NCBI RefSeq assembly: GCF_004916895.1
Contig: NZ_SNTZ01000001.1
Coordinates: 342,263 to 406,262 of the forward strand
DNA length: 64,000 nucleotides
Direction: 5' to 3'
From: Flagellimonas alvinocaridis
GTDB lineage: Bacteria; Bacteroidota; Bacteroidia; Flavobacteriales; Flavobacteriaceae
Below the pieces are notes generated by a model, which did not search any database, was not told the DNA's origin, and saw only the letters and a list, made by a program, of their open reading frames with translations. How positions within the stretch are numbered: position 1 is the stretch's first letter; each line of letters opens with the position of its first letter. The position numbers and the translations under genes were made by a program. This document shows positions 38,027 through 46,474 of this stretch, piece by piece.

Positions 38027-38575
38027 ATGAAAAAGCAGGTCAAATCTACATTTGGATTATGTCTGGTAGCTACAGCATTTACATTGGTGGTTTCTGGTTA
38101 TTTGTATTATAGTTACAATTGCGCACCAACACCGAAGAAAAATGAGTACTCAAATTATGTTGGTTATATCAGTCAAAATACCGCATTGCTTAATGATGTC
38201 TATGAACTTTGTGGGGGGAAAAGAATCTACTATGTCTATAATGGGGCCTCTTATAGGGCTTACAATAAAAACAAAGGTTTTTTCAGAAAGAATATTCTCA
38301 AGGAATATGAAAATAAAGGATATGACGACTCTGGTTATCTGAACTTTAGATTTCTGGTAAACTGCGAAGGAAATCCTGGTTGGTTTGAAATCATACAGAC
38401 TGACCTAACGCTCCAAGAAACAGAGTTGGATGAGGATATGGTCTCCCAATTGTTACAGTTAACGTCAGACCCCAGATACTGGAATATTCTCCTTATAGAA
38501 GACGAGCCAATAAATTATTATATGTACATCTCATATCGAATTGAAAATGGAACGATTACTGAAATCTTACCTTAG
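38027..38575 (+). CDS. Membrane-anchored hypothetical protein
   Basis: A 182-residue protein with an N-terminal anchor or signal (about residues 8-30). The C-terminal half has a beta-strand pattern (SGYLNFRFLVNCEGNPGWFEI, then SDPRYWN) that recalls the TonB C-terminal fold, but the likeness is weak. The gene is noticeably richer in A and T than the flanking housekeeping genes. It overlaps the next gene by 29 bases, so the pair is translationally linked. No family is recognised with confidence. Confidence 0.68.
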   Translation: MKKQVKSTFGLCLVATAFTLVVSGYLYYSYNCAPTPKKNEYSNYVGYISQNTALLNDVYELCGGKRIYYVYNGASYRAYNKNKGFFRKNILKEYENKGYDDSGYLNFRFLVNCEGNPGWFEIIQTDLTLQETELDEDMVSQLLQLTSDPRYWNILLIEDEPINYYMYISYRIENGTITEILP

Positions 38576-39383
38576 CATATTTTTTACATTTACGGCAATT
38601 ATTTCCTGCAATGATATTGGTGATGACGTGAATCAGGCAGAAAGTCGAAAATTAGCAGAAAAGATTTTCAAGGATGGAGCAAATCTTTTTCAAGGATCAC
38701 CAGAGAGTATGTCCCGTATTGAAGAGGCATTGGCTGTAGATCCCACATATGCAGAAGCATGGCGAGAACTCTCTGTGGCCTATCTAAAACGTGGTATGCC
38801 CCAAAAGTGGAAACCCTTAATGGACAAAGCCGTGCAGTATGACCCTGAAACATGGGTACCATGGAGAGGATATTTATACCTTTATTTCTATAGAGACTAT
38901 AAAAAGGCCATTGAGGATTTCAATGCATCAGACTCTTTGACCGAATATTTGGACTATCCGCAAGGGCACAGTGTAGATTTTTGGAGGGGAATTGCCTATT
39001 TGGGTCTCAATGATCATTCAAATTCCATAAAATATTGGGATAAACATATACATAAAGAAACAGAAGACGCTGGGGAGGATTGGGTTGAGTTAGAAGCCTT
39101 TTTATACAGGGGCATTGCACACTATGAATCCGGCAATATGGTTAGTGCTTTGGAAGACTTTGATAAAATACTACATTATTTCAAGCATTCGGCTGATGCA
39201 AAATATTACAAAGCAAAAACCCTACAACAGCTGGGCAAAAATATAGAGGCACTTGGCTACGCTAAAAAAGCGATGATGGATTATAAAAAAGGATTTTATA
39301 ATAATTATCACTATGTTGAACTACTTCGCCAAATTTATCCTCAAGATATTGAAATGCTAGTTACAGAACTTTCAAAAGATTAA
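38547..39383 (+). CDS. TPR lipoprotein
   Basis: A 278-residue protein starting at the ATG at 38547 (MERLLKSYLSIFFTFTAI); a TTG two codons upstream is an alternative. The signal ends in a lipobox (IISCNDIG). Four or five tetratricopeptide repeats fill the rest (YAEAWRELSVAYLKRGMPQK, DYKKAIEDFNASDSL, FLYRGIAHYESGNMVSALED, AKTLQQLGKNIEALGYA). TPR proteins act as scaffolds; here the site is the periplasmic face of a membrane. It overlaps the upstream hypothetical gene and shares its AT-rich composition, suggesting the two travel and act together. Confidence 0.82.
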   Translation: MERLLKSYLSIFFTFTAIISCNDIGDDVNQAESRKLAEKIFKDGANLFQGSPESMSRIEEALAVDPTYAEAWRELSVAYLKRGMPQKWKPLMDKAVQYDPETWVPWRGYLYLYFYRDYKKAIEDFNASDSLTEYLDYPQGHSVDFWRGIAYLGLNDHSNSIKYWDKHIHKETEDAGEDWVELEAFLYRGIAHYESGNMVSALEDFDKILHYFKHSADAKYYKAKTLQQLGKNIEALGYAKKAMMDYKKGFYNNYHYVELLRQIYPQDIEMLVTELSKD

Positions 39384-39385
39384 TA

Positions 39386-41167
39386 GTGCCAAGCCAGAGC
39401 AACATTCTGAAAAAATTCTTGAAATGGCGATACAGAAACATCTCCAACAAGACTTTTGTACACCTCATGAGTCTGGTGGTGGGTTTATTGGCCGGTTTAG
39501 TGGCCGTCACCTTGAAAAACTTTACCTATTTTATTGAGTCCCTCCTTAAAATGGGAATCGTCCCTTCACAAAACCAACTCTATTTTATCCTACCCACCAT
39601 TGGGTTGACGTTTGTGTATCTCTACGTGAAATTTGTACACAAAAAGCCGATTCAACACGCGGTATCGTCTATTATTTTTTCCCTCTCCAAAAAAGGAGGC
39701 CTGCTGTCGACAAAGGACATCTACACTCCATTGATCACGGCACCACTTACTGTTGGATTTGGGGGTTCGGTAGGGCTTTTGGGGCCGGCAGTAAAATCAG
39801 GTTCGGCCATAAGTTCCAACCTCAGCCGTTTGTTCCATATCGATGCCAAAACACGATCATTATTGGTGGCCTGTGCATCGGCGGGTGCCATTTCATCCAT
39901 TTTCCAATCCCCCATTGCCGCCATCATCTTTGCAGTGGAAGTTTTTACCTTGGACTTTACCATGATGTCCATGCTCCCCCTACTTTTGGCATCAATTTCC
40001 GGAGTGCTCACCTCCTATTTCTTTTTGGGAAACGAAGTACTTTTTAGTTTTTCCCTTACAGAAGGATTCGAGTTAAAAGATACAGCATTTTATGTGCTAT
40101 TGGGCGTGGGCACCGCCTTTGCTTCCATCTATTTTACCAAGATGTACTTTTCTATACTGACCTTTTTTAAACGGTTTAAAAGTCCAAAGTACAAGCTCTT
40201 GGTGGGCGGTATTGCGATTGGAATCATGCTTTATGCCATCCCTCCGCTCTACGGTGAAGGTTTCGGGTTCATCAACAATCTCTTGGATGGCGACCATTTA
40301 AAAGCCTTAGGGAAAACCCCGTTCGATGCTTATACAGACAACATTTGGGTAGTGATTGCCCTTCTGTTCGGTATTACTATTTTTAAGGCCATTGCCATGA
40401 CGACCACCTTTGCTGCTGGAGGAGCTGGTGGAATTTTCATTCCCACCATGGTTATGGGCAGTGCCTTGGGAAATGTGGTGGCCAAGGTCATCAATAATCT
40501 GGGTTTTGGCTTTTCAGTTTCGGAAAGCAACTTTACACTTATTGGTATGGCAGGCCTGATTGCAGGAGTAATCCACGCGCCTTTGACTGCTATCTTCTTG
40601 ATTGCTGAAATCACCGGAGGTTACGAGCTATTCGTTCCTTTGATGATTACCGCCTCCATCTCTTATCTTACCACCAAAAATGCATTGGACTATACCATTT
40701 ACACCAAGGAATTGGCAAAAATTGGTGCTCTGCTATCACACAACAAAGACCAAATGGTGTTGGGTTTAATGGAAATGGACGATGTGATCGAGAAAAATTT
40801 TAAACCGGTACATCCAGAAATGTCTTTGGGCGAAATGCTCCACGAATCTGTCTCCAAATCCAAAAGGAACATTTTCCCAGTTCTGGACGATGACAAAAAA
40901 TTAATGGGCATCATTGTTTTGGATGATATACGTCAATTTATGTTCGATACCGACCTTTACAATACGGTTTATGTTAAAAACTTGATGCATGCCCCACCAG
41001 AACATATCTTTTATGGAAAGGACACGATGAAACAGGTCATGAAAAAATTTCAGGATAGTGGAGCATGGAACCTGCCCGTTATAAAGGATGGCAAATACGA
41101 AGGGTTCATTTCAAAATCAAAATTATTGACGGCCTATCGCAGAAAACTCATCAACCATACCCAATGA
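39386..41167 (+). CDS. ClC-type chloride channel/transporter with C-terminal CBS pair (GTG start)
   Basis: A 593-residue protein that starts at GTG 2 bases after the TPR gene stop. About residues 25-430 form the ClC membrane domain; GGAGGIFIPTMVMGSALG is the conserved GxFxP anion-site segment. The last 150 residues hold two CBS domains (MSLGEMLHESVSKSKRNIFP and LMHAPPEHIFYGKDTMKQVM) that often bind nucleotides. The place where most ClC proteins have the gating glutamate (G-x-E-G-P) reads GLLGP here, with Leu132 at the glutamate position. This favours a channel-like or uncoupled mode, but that is inference. Inner membrane. Confidence 0.9.
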   Translation: MPSQSNILKKFLKWRYRNISNKTFVHLMSLVVGLLAGLVAVTLKNFTYFIESLLKMGIVPSQNQLYFILPTIGLTFVYLYVKFVHKKPIQHAVSSIIFSLSKKGGLLSTKDIYTPLITAPLTVGFGGSVGLLGPAVKSGSAISSNLSRLFHIDAKTRSLLVACASAGAISSIFQSPIAAIIFAVEVFTLDFTMMSMLPLLLASISGVLTSYFFLGNEVLFSFSLTEGFELKDTAFYVLLGVGTAFASIYFTKMYFSILTFFKRFKSPKYKLLVGGIAIGIMLYAIPPLYGEGFGFINNLLDGDHLKALGKTPFDAYTDNIWVVIALLFGITIFKAIAMTTTFAAGGAGGIFIPTMVMGSALGNVVAKVINNLGFGFSVSESNFTLIGMAGLIAGVIHAPLTAIFLIAEITGGYELFVPLMITASISYLTTKNALDYTIYTKELAKIGALLSHNKDQMVLGLMEMDDVIEKNFKPVHPEMSLGEMLHESVSKSKRNIFPVLDDDKKLMGIIVLDDIRQFMFDTDLYNTVYVKNLMHAPPEHIFYGKDTMKQVMKKFQDSGAWNLPVIKDGKYEGFISKSKLLTAYRRKLINHTQ

Positions 41168-41427
41168 AAATAAAACTAAAACATATTACCGTACTTTTTA
41201 CTCTACTCTCATTGGGCTCCATCATATATGGTTTTATGTTAGAGCAAGAACAGTCCCAAACCGCCCAAAAATTCATTGGTTTGGGCACTATAGGTCTTTT
41301 TTTGGTAGCAATGCCCCTTTTTCTGTATAAGGAAAGTAAGGGCAAAAACATGAAAGATTATATGCTCACCAAGGACAACATTAAAAAAATGCAGGATCAA
41401 GAGAAGAAAAAAGCTGGTAAAGAATAA
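41164..41427 (+). CDS. Small membrane protein
   Basis: An 87-residue protein starting at the ATG at 41164, which overlaps the stop of the ClC gene (ATGA). It has two hydrophobic segments (about residues 8-25 and 37-54) joined by a short polar loop, then a basic tail (KNMKDYMLTKDNIKKMQDQEKKK). The overlap argues that it is produced together with the ClC protein and might be an accessory part of it. No family recognised. Confidence 0.75.
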   Translation: MKIKLKHITVLFTLLSLGSIIYGFMLEQEQSQTAQKFIGLGTIGLFLVAMPLFLYKESKGKNMKDYMLTKDNIKKMQDQEKKKAGKE

Positions 41428-41455
41428 TTTTCCTAAGATTTAATGGTTATTTCAC

Positions 41456-41484
41456 TTGATTAGCAATAAAATATCCTACATTCG
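41456..41484 (+). promoter_or_regulatory. Promoter of the cold-shock gene
   Basis: A TTG at 41456-41458 and TACATTCG at 41477-41484 (one mismatch to TAnnTTTG) are 18 bases apart. A T-rich leader of about 20 bases (ending in a T9-10 run) follows before the ATG, as is common for cold-shock messages. Confidence 0.5.
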
Positions 41485-41508
41485 TGTTTTAACATTTATT
41501 TTTTTTTA

Positions 41509-41703
41509 ATGACCGGTACAGTAAAATTTTTTAATGGATCCAAAGGTTATGGGTTCATTACCAACGACGACACAGGAAAGGACATCTTTGTTCATGTAAC
41601 AGCATTGAACGGGGTGGAATTGAACGAAGGCGACAAAGTAGAATACCAAGAAGAAGAAGGAAGAAAAGGAAGGGTTGCTGCACAAGTGCAGGTAATCGGA
41701 TAA
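41509..41703 (+). CDS. Cold-shock family RNA/DNA-binding protein
   Basis: A 64-residue single cold-shock domain. It has both nucleic-acid-binding motifs, KGYGFITND (RNP1) and DIFVHVTAL (RNP2), and an acidic loop (NEGDKVEYQEEEGRKGR). Proteins of this size act as RNA chaperones in cold or stationary phase. It is a single-gene unit with its own promoter and an intrinsic terminator shortly downstream. Length is typical (CspA-type 63-70 residues). Confidence 0.95.
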   Translation: MTGTVKFFNGSKGYGFITNDDTGKDIFVHVTALNGVELNEGDKVEYQEEEGRKGRVAAQVQVIG

Positions 41704-41728
41704 CCATATTTTATTTTGAAAATTTTCG

Positions 41729-41754
41729 AAGCCCTGGCCAATGCCGGGGCTTTT
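41729..41754. terminator. Intrinsic terminator after the cold-shock gene
   Basis: Stem AAGCCCTGGC / GCCGGGGCTT with a four-base loop and one G-U pair, followed by TTTT. It stands between the cold-shock gene and the convergent tadA and may serve both. Confidence 0.85.
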
Positions 41755-41757
41755 ACT

Positions 41758-42207
41758 TTAGTTCAGGTTTCTCTTTTGGATGAAGAATCGCTTTAAAAGT
41801 TCCGAAGCTTCGTTTTCCATGATTCCGGCAACCACTTCGGTTTTGGGATGCAAATGCCCTCCCATCACACTAAATCCCCGCTCTAAATCTGCCGCTCCAT
41901 AAACAATCTTGGAAATTTGACTCCAATACAGCGCTCCAGCACACATTTGGCAAGGCTCCAAGGTTACATAAAGTGTACACCCATGCAAGTACTTACCTCC
42001 CAAAAAATTAGAAGCCGCGGTAATAGCCTGCATTTCGGCGTGGGCGGTAACATCCATTAATCGTTCAGTAAGGTTATGGGCACGCCCAATAATCCGATTA
42101 TCAACTGTAATAACCGCTCCAACAGGAACTTCCCCTCTTTCGTAAGCAATTTCCGCCTCCTGAAGGGCTTTTTTCATAAAATAGGTGTCATCAAACGGAT
42201 TTTCCAC
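41758..42207 (-). CDS. tadA: tRNA adenosine(34) deaminase / nucleoside deaminase
   Basis: A 149-residue zinc deaminase. The zinc site is complete: HAEMQAI (His ligand and catalytic Glu) and PCQMCAGA (two Cys ligands). The N-terminal FMKKALQEAEIAYERGEVPV and the length match TadA, which converts A34 to inosine in tRNA-Arg. A guanine-deaminase-like substrate is less likely given the spacing. The gene is divergent from dxs with a short shared spacer, and its 3' end faces the cold-shock terminator. Confidence 0.93.
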   Translation of the reverse strand: MENPFDDTYFMKKALQEAEIAYERGEVPVGAVITVDNRIIGRAHNLTERLMDVTAHAEMQAITAASNFLGGKYLHGCTLYVTLEPCQMCAGALYWSQISKIVYGAADLERGFSVMGGHLHPKTEVVAGIMENEASELLKRFFIQKRNLN

Positions 42208-42272
42208 AATTTTTCTTGAAATATTTCATGAAATGGCTAAGCTAAGCATAAAATAATTATGCCTATTATAGG

Positions 42273-42280
42273 TATTTTTG
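42273..42280 (+). promoter_or_regulatory. -7 element (TATTTTTG) of dxs
   Basis: An exact TAnnTTTG match that lies inside the apparent 5' end of the longest dxs frame and 11 bases before an in-frame TTG at 42292. It argues that transcription begins around 42285 and so supports the TTG as the true start. Confidence 0.55.
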
Positions 42281-42291
42281 TCTTTTATTCT

Positions 42292-44070
42292 TTGGAAACC
42301 TATTTAACACATATCGATTCCCCGGCAGATCTAAAAAAACTGCATTTGGATGAGCTGCCCAAACTCGCCCAAGAACTTCGGGAATTTATTATTGACATTG
42401 TCTCCACCAAGGAAGGACATCTAGGGGCCAGCTTGGGCGTAGTGGAGCTTACCATTGCCCTGCATTATGTTTTTGACACCCCTGTTGACAAACTCATCTG
42501 GGATGTGGGACATCAGGCCTATGGACATAAAATACTGACCGGCAGAAAGGAGATTTTTGAAACCAACAGACAACTTGGAGGTATAAGTGGCTTTCCCAAA
42601 CGTAGTGAAAGTCCATATGATGATTTTGGCACTGGACACAGTTCCACTGCAATATCGGCCATTTTGGGAATGGCCATGGCATCAAAATTACTAGGGGAAG
42701 ATTCCAGACAGCACATTGCGGTTGTGGGGGATGCATCCATAGCCAGTGGTATGGCCTTTGAGGGATTGAACCATCTTGGGGTCACCGATGTAAATGCCCT
42801 CATTATCCTAAATGACAACGCCATTGGAATAGACCCCAGCGTAGGTGCACTTAAAAAATACCTCACTAATGTGAAAGCCGGCACAGCCAAGGATGAGAAT
42901 ATTTTTGAATGTTTGAACCTAGACTATACCGGGCCTGTGGATGGACACGATGTAAAAGGTCTGGTAAACGAATTGCAACGACTGAAAAAAGTGAAGGGTC
43001 CAAAGCTACTTCATATAATAACCACCAAAGGAAAAGGTCTAAAAAAGGCCGAGGAAGACCAGGTGGTCTACCACGCCCCGGGAAAATTTGATAAAGTTAC
43101 TGGGGAACGTCTCAAGAAATCCCAAGTGGCCCAACCCCCAAAATACCAAGATGTGTTTGGCCATACGCTTGTGGAGTTGGCCGAGAAAAACAATAAGATA
43201 GTGGGCATCACCCCTGCCATGCCAACAGGAAGTTCCTTAAAATATATGATGGAGAAAATGCCCCATCGTGCTTTTGATGTAGGCATTGCAGAACAACATG
43301 CCGTAACATTGGCTGCGGGAATGGCCACACAGGGACTCGTCCCATTTTGTAACATCTATTCCACTTTTTTACAACGAGCCTATGATCAGGTCATTCACGA
43401 TGTGGCCCTACAAAATCTCCCTGTCATCTTTTGTTTGGACAGGGCAGGATTGGTAGGCCAAGATGGCCCAACCCATCACGGTGTGTTTGATTTGGCATAT
43501 TTAAGGTGTATCCCCAACCTTACCCTATTTTCCCCGATGAACGAGATGGAACTACGGAACATTATGTACACCACCCAATTGGGCATTGATGGTCCCATTG
43601 CCATTAGATATCCAAGAGGCCAGGGCATTACTATTGACTGGAAGAACGAGTTTGAAGCTATCCCAATGGGAACAGGCCGTTGTCTCAAAGAAGGTTCAAA
43701 GATAGCTGTACTAACCTTGGGACACATAGGCAATGAAATACACCAAATTTTAAATCTGCTTACCCAACCAAATGCTATTGGTCATTATGATATGCGTTTT
43801 GCAAAGCCTTTGGATGAAAGGTTGCTCCGCACCATTTTTGAAAAGTACGATCATATCGTCACTCTTGAAGATGGTTGTGAGATGGGCGGGTTTGGTTCCG
43901 CAGTATTGGAATTTGCCAATGCGGAACAACTTGCAAAACCTGTTACAATTTTTGGTATTCCGGATAGGTTTGTTGCTCATGGAACAATTCCAGAGACGCA
44001 TAAACTGGCTGGCATAGATTTTGAAACCGTTCTTTCTTTTATACAATCAACCTTAGACCAATGCGAATAA
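42292..44070 (+). CDS. dxs: 1-deoxy-D-xylulose-5-phosphate synthase (TTG start)
   Basis: A 592-residue thiamine-diphosphate enzyme that makes DXP from pyruvate and glyceraldehyde-3-phosphate, the entry to the MEP isoprenoid pathway. The longest frame begins at an ATG at 42259, but the first eleven residues are not family-like and overlap a promoter element. The TTG at 42292 gives METYLTHIDSPADLKKL, the usual flavobacterial beginning. Seen motifs: GHQAYGHKILTGR, the ThDP site GDASIASGMAFEGLNHLG with LNDN, and the transketolase-like part GIAEQHAVTLAAGMA. A DUF3078 gene overlaps its end by 10 bases. Confidence 0.95.
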   Translation: METYLTHIDSPADLKKLHLDELPKLAQELREFIIDIVSTKEGHLGASLGVVELTIALHYVFDTPVDKLIWDVGHQAYGHKILTGRKEIFETNRQLGGISGFPKRSESPYDDFGTGHSSTAISAILGMAMASKLLGEDSRQHIAVVGDASIASGMAFEGLNHLGVTDVNALIILNDNAIGIDPSVGALKKYLTNVKAGTAKDENIFECLNLDYTGPVDGHDVKGLVNELQRLKKVKGPKLLHIITTKGKGLKKAEEDQVVYHAPGKFDKVTGERLKKSQVAQPPKYQDVFGHTLVELAEKNNKIVGITPAMPTGSSLKYMMEKMPHRAFDVGIAEQHAVTLAAGMATQGLVPFCNIYSTFLQRAYDQVIHDVALQNLPVIFCLDRAGLVGQDGPTHHGVFDLAYLRCIPNLTLFSPMNEMELRNIMYTTQLGIDGPIAIRYPRGQGITIDWKNEFEAIPMGTGRCLKEGSKIAVLTLGHIGNEIHQILNLLTQPNAIGHYDMRFAKPLDERLLRTIFEKYDHIVTLEDGCEMGGFGSAVLEFANAEQLAKPVTIFGIPDRFVAHGTIPETHKLAGIDFETVLSFIQSTLDQCE

Positions 44071-45119
44071 TCTGTTTTTTAACCCTTTTCCTTATTGTTT
44101 CCTTTTCTGCGAACGCCCAAATCAATCGTTTAAAAGTTTTTGAACCAGACAGTACTGAAGCCGGCTTTAAAGTGGTTAGGATAAAGGATGTCAAACTCAA
44201 GTATCTCACACGTAGTGCAAGATTAACAGATCCAAGAACCGTATTAAACCGCGTAAGGCCTCTAAAAAAATGGTATAAAAGGTTTGAACCTCATTCTTTC
44301 TGGGCCAAAAAGAACCTGTTTGGACTCAATATCAACGAAGTTTCCTTTGTGAACTGGAACGCGGGTGGAGACAATTCAGTATCCGCCTTGGCCAGTGCCG
44401 ATTTTGAGCGAAATTATAAATTCCGATACTTGAACTGGAAGAATGAGGTGAAATTACGATACGGCCTCAATGCCCAAGAAGGAAGAAAACTAAGAAAAAC
44501 AGATGACCAAATACGTCTATCGTCCACCATTGGTTTCAGGAAAGATACCATTACCAACTGGTATTATTCGGTAAAGGCAAATTTTAACACCCAGTTCTCC
44601 AACGGTTTCAAATATCCAGACAGGGAAAATCCTATTTCGAGGTTTATGTCGCCGGGTTATCTCTTTCTCGGTATCGGTACCTCATATATCCCACAAGATG
44701 AAAAATTTAACCTATACATTTCTCCAGCAACCTTGAAATCTACCTTTGTTTTGGACGAAACCCTATCAAGTCAAGGTGCGTTTGGTGTGGAAGAGGGGGA
44801 GAATCTCTTTTTGGAACTTGGTTTCCTTATTACCAATACATGGGAAAAAGAAATCGTAAAAAATGTTATGATGAACCATCGCGTCAATCTGTATACGGAC
44901 TATGTCCGAAGTTTTGGAAATGTGGATGTGGATTGGGAAATGAATTTCAACCTGAAGGTCAACGATTATGTCAACGCCAATATTGGCACCCACGTTATCT
45001 ATGACGATGACATAAAATTTGATGAAGTGGTCGCTGAGGACGGTACAGTTACCGATCCCGGGGTTCCCAGAATACAGTTTAAGCAAATTCTGGGAGTAGG
45101 ACTTAGATACGCCTTTTAA
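44061..45119 (+). CDS. DUF3078 domain-containing outer-membrane protein
   Basis: A 352-residue protein with signal peptide MRIICFLTLFLIVSFSANAQ. The rest is rich in beta strands with alternating aromatic residues; NEVSFVNWNAGGDNSVSALA is the hallmark of DUF3078, and the last residue is Phe (GVGLRYAF), as in outer-membrane barrels. It overlaps dxs by 10 bases and is probably co-transcribed, although a functional link with isoprenoid synthesis is not evident. Its 3' end overlaps the dGTPase gene by 4 bases. Confidence 0.88.
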   Translation: MRIICFLTLFLIVSFSANAQINRLKVFEPDSTEAGFKVVRIKDVKLKYLTRSARLTDPRTVLNRVRPLKKWYKRFEPHSFWAKKNLFGLNINEVSFVNWNAGGDNSVSALASADFERNYKFRYLNWKNEVKLRYGLNAQEGRKLRKTDDQIRLSSTIGFRKDTITNWYYSVKANFNTQFSNGFKYPDRENPISRFMSPGYLFLGIGTSYIPQDEKFNLYISPATLKSTFVLDETLSSQGAFGVEEGENLFLELGFLITNTWEKEIVKNVMMNHRVNLYTDYVRSFGNVDVDWEMNFNLKVNDYVNANIGTHVIYDDDIKFDEVVAEDGTVTDPGVPRIQFKQILGVGLRYAF

Positions 45120-46474
45120 ATTTTTCTCCCCGTTAGCTTATCATGGATGTGTACCGCGGCACTGTCCGATAAGCTAGCCACAAAACAACTGGTGTCCAAT
45201 AAGATTTTATATAGGGAGGCATCTACTTTTCTGTTGTTTTCAGGCAGACTCTTAATGAGCAAAAGATCGTAATTATTGGCTTTGTTCTCCTTCTCACGAA
45301 CAAGGGCGGTAGTATACATATCCAATAGGTCCGCAATGATTCGGTACCCCGCCAATTCTTTATCGATTACATGCTTGGATTGATAGATTTTCTCAACACT
45401 TAACTTTATGATATCATCTATCTGTGCCTTATACCTACCCTTATCCAATAAAGCGGAGCTAAAATTTCCTGTCAAGATATCTTCTTCGTTGTTCACAAAA
45501 ACATCCACTGCATCCTTGATCAAAGTATTAATGGCCAAAGCCCTTAAATAACTTAACCGGTCACTGGAACTGGACATGGCACCATACTTTTTGGTGTTGA
45601 TGTTGTCCTTCACCAATTTTATAAGATACTCCAAGGCATATTCCTCGGAAATCAAGCCTAAATTAATTCCATCTTCAAAGTCTATGATGGTGTAACAAAT
45701 ATCGTCCGCAGCTTCCACCAAATAGGTCAAGGGATGGCGAAAATATCCCATATTGGGGTTATGTGGATTGGGGACAAGGCCAATTTCATCCACTACTTCT
45801 TTAAAAAAATCCCTTTCAGATTGAAAAAACCCGAACTTCTTGTCGGCAATATGTCTGGATGGTTTCTTGGGCAATGAGGCTTTAGGGTATTTCATAAATG
45901 CGCCCAAGGTGGCATAACTGAGTCGCAGTCCCCCAGGAACCCCATCCTTAGACTCGGTCAACAGTTTAAACCCATTGGCATTACCTTCAAAATCGATCAG
46001 ATCTTGATACTCTACATCCGAAAGTTGCTCTTTGTACTTTCTTCCGTTGCCCTGTTCAAAATAATTTCCTATAGCTTTTTCACCACTATGCCCAAAAGGT
46101 GGATTACCTATATCATGCGCTAGTGCAGCCGCAGCCACTATGGCACCAAAATCATTGAAATGATATCCATGTACCTCTGACAAAAATGGATATTTGGACA
46201 AAATTTGTTGCCCAGCTATACGTCCCAAACTCCTTCCTACAACGGAAACCTCAAGACTATGCGTAAGTCGGGTGTGCACAAAATCCTTGTTGGATCCCAC
46301 ACTTATGGGCATGGGAATTACTTGGGTCTTGTCCTGTAGGCTTCGGAAAGCCGAGGAAAAAATAATCCGGTCGTAATCCACTTCAAACCCAAGGCGGGTC
46401 TCATTTTGTTCCTTCCGTAATCTTTTAGAGGTGTCACCGTGGCGCTTGAGCGAGAGTAGTTGTTCCCAGTTCAT
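45116..46474 (-). CDS. dgt: Deoxyguanosinetriphosphate triphosphohydrolase (dGTPase)
   Basis: A 452-residue HD-domain enzyme that hydrolyses dGTP to deoxyguanosine and triphosphate. The HD residues are seen in HTRLTHSLEVSVVGRSLG (His) and AALAHDIGNPPFGHSGE (His-Asp), and a later Asp in VEAADDICYTIIDFEDGINL completes the metal site. The N-terminal RLRKEQNETRLGFEVDYDRI belongs to the Dgt family. It controls dNTP pools and can limit phage replication. It is transcribed alone, convergent with the DUF3078 gene. Confidence 0.93.
   Translation of the reverse strand: MNWEQLLSLKRHGDTSKRLRKEQNETRLGFEVDYDRIIFSSAFRSLQDKTQVIPMPISVGSNKDFVHTRLTHSLEVSVVGRSLGRIAGQQILSKYPFLSEVHGYHFNDFGAIVAAAALAHDIGNPPFGHSGEKAIGNYFEQGNGRKYKEQLSDVEYQDLIDFEGNANGFKLLTESKDGVPGGLRLSYATLGAFMKYPKASLPKKPSRHIADKKFGFFQSERDFFKEVVDEIGLVPNPHNPNMGYFRHPLTYLVEAADDICYTIIDFEDGINLGLISEEYALEYLIKLVKDNINTKKYGAMSSSSDRLSYLRALAINTLIKDAVDVFVNNEEDILTGNFSSALLDKGRYKAQIDDIIKLSVEKIYQSKHVIDKELAGYRIIADLLDMYTTALVREKENKANNYDLLLIKSLPENNRKVDASLYKILLDTSCFVASLSDSAAVHIHDKLTGRKI

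Noticed and set aside
41428-41508. Search for a long structured cold-shock leader as in enterobacterial cspA
   Set aside because: The spacer is only 81 bases and the promoter leaves about 20 bases of leader; no stable fold was seen.
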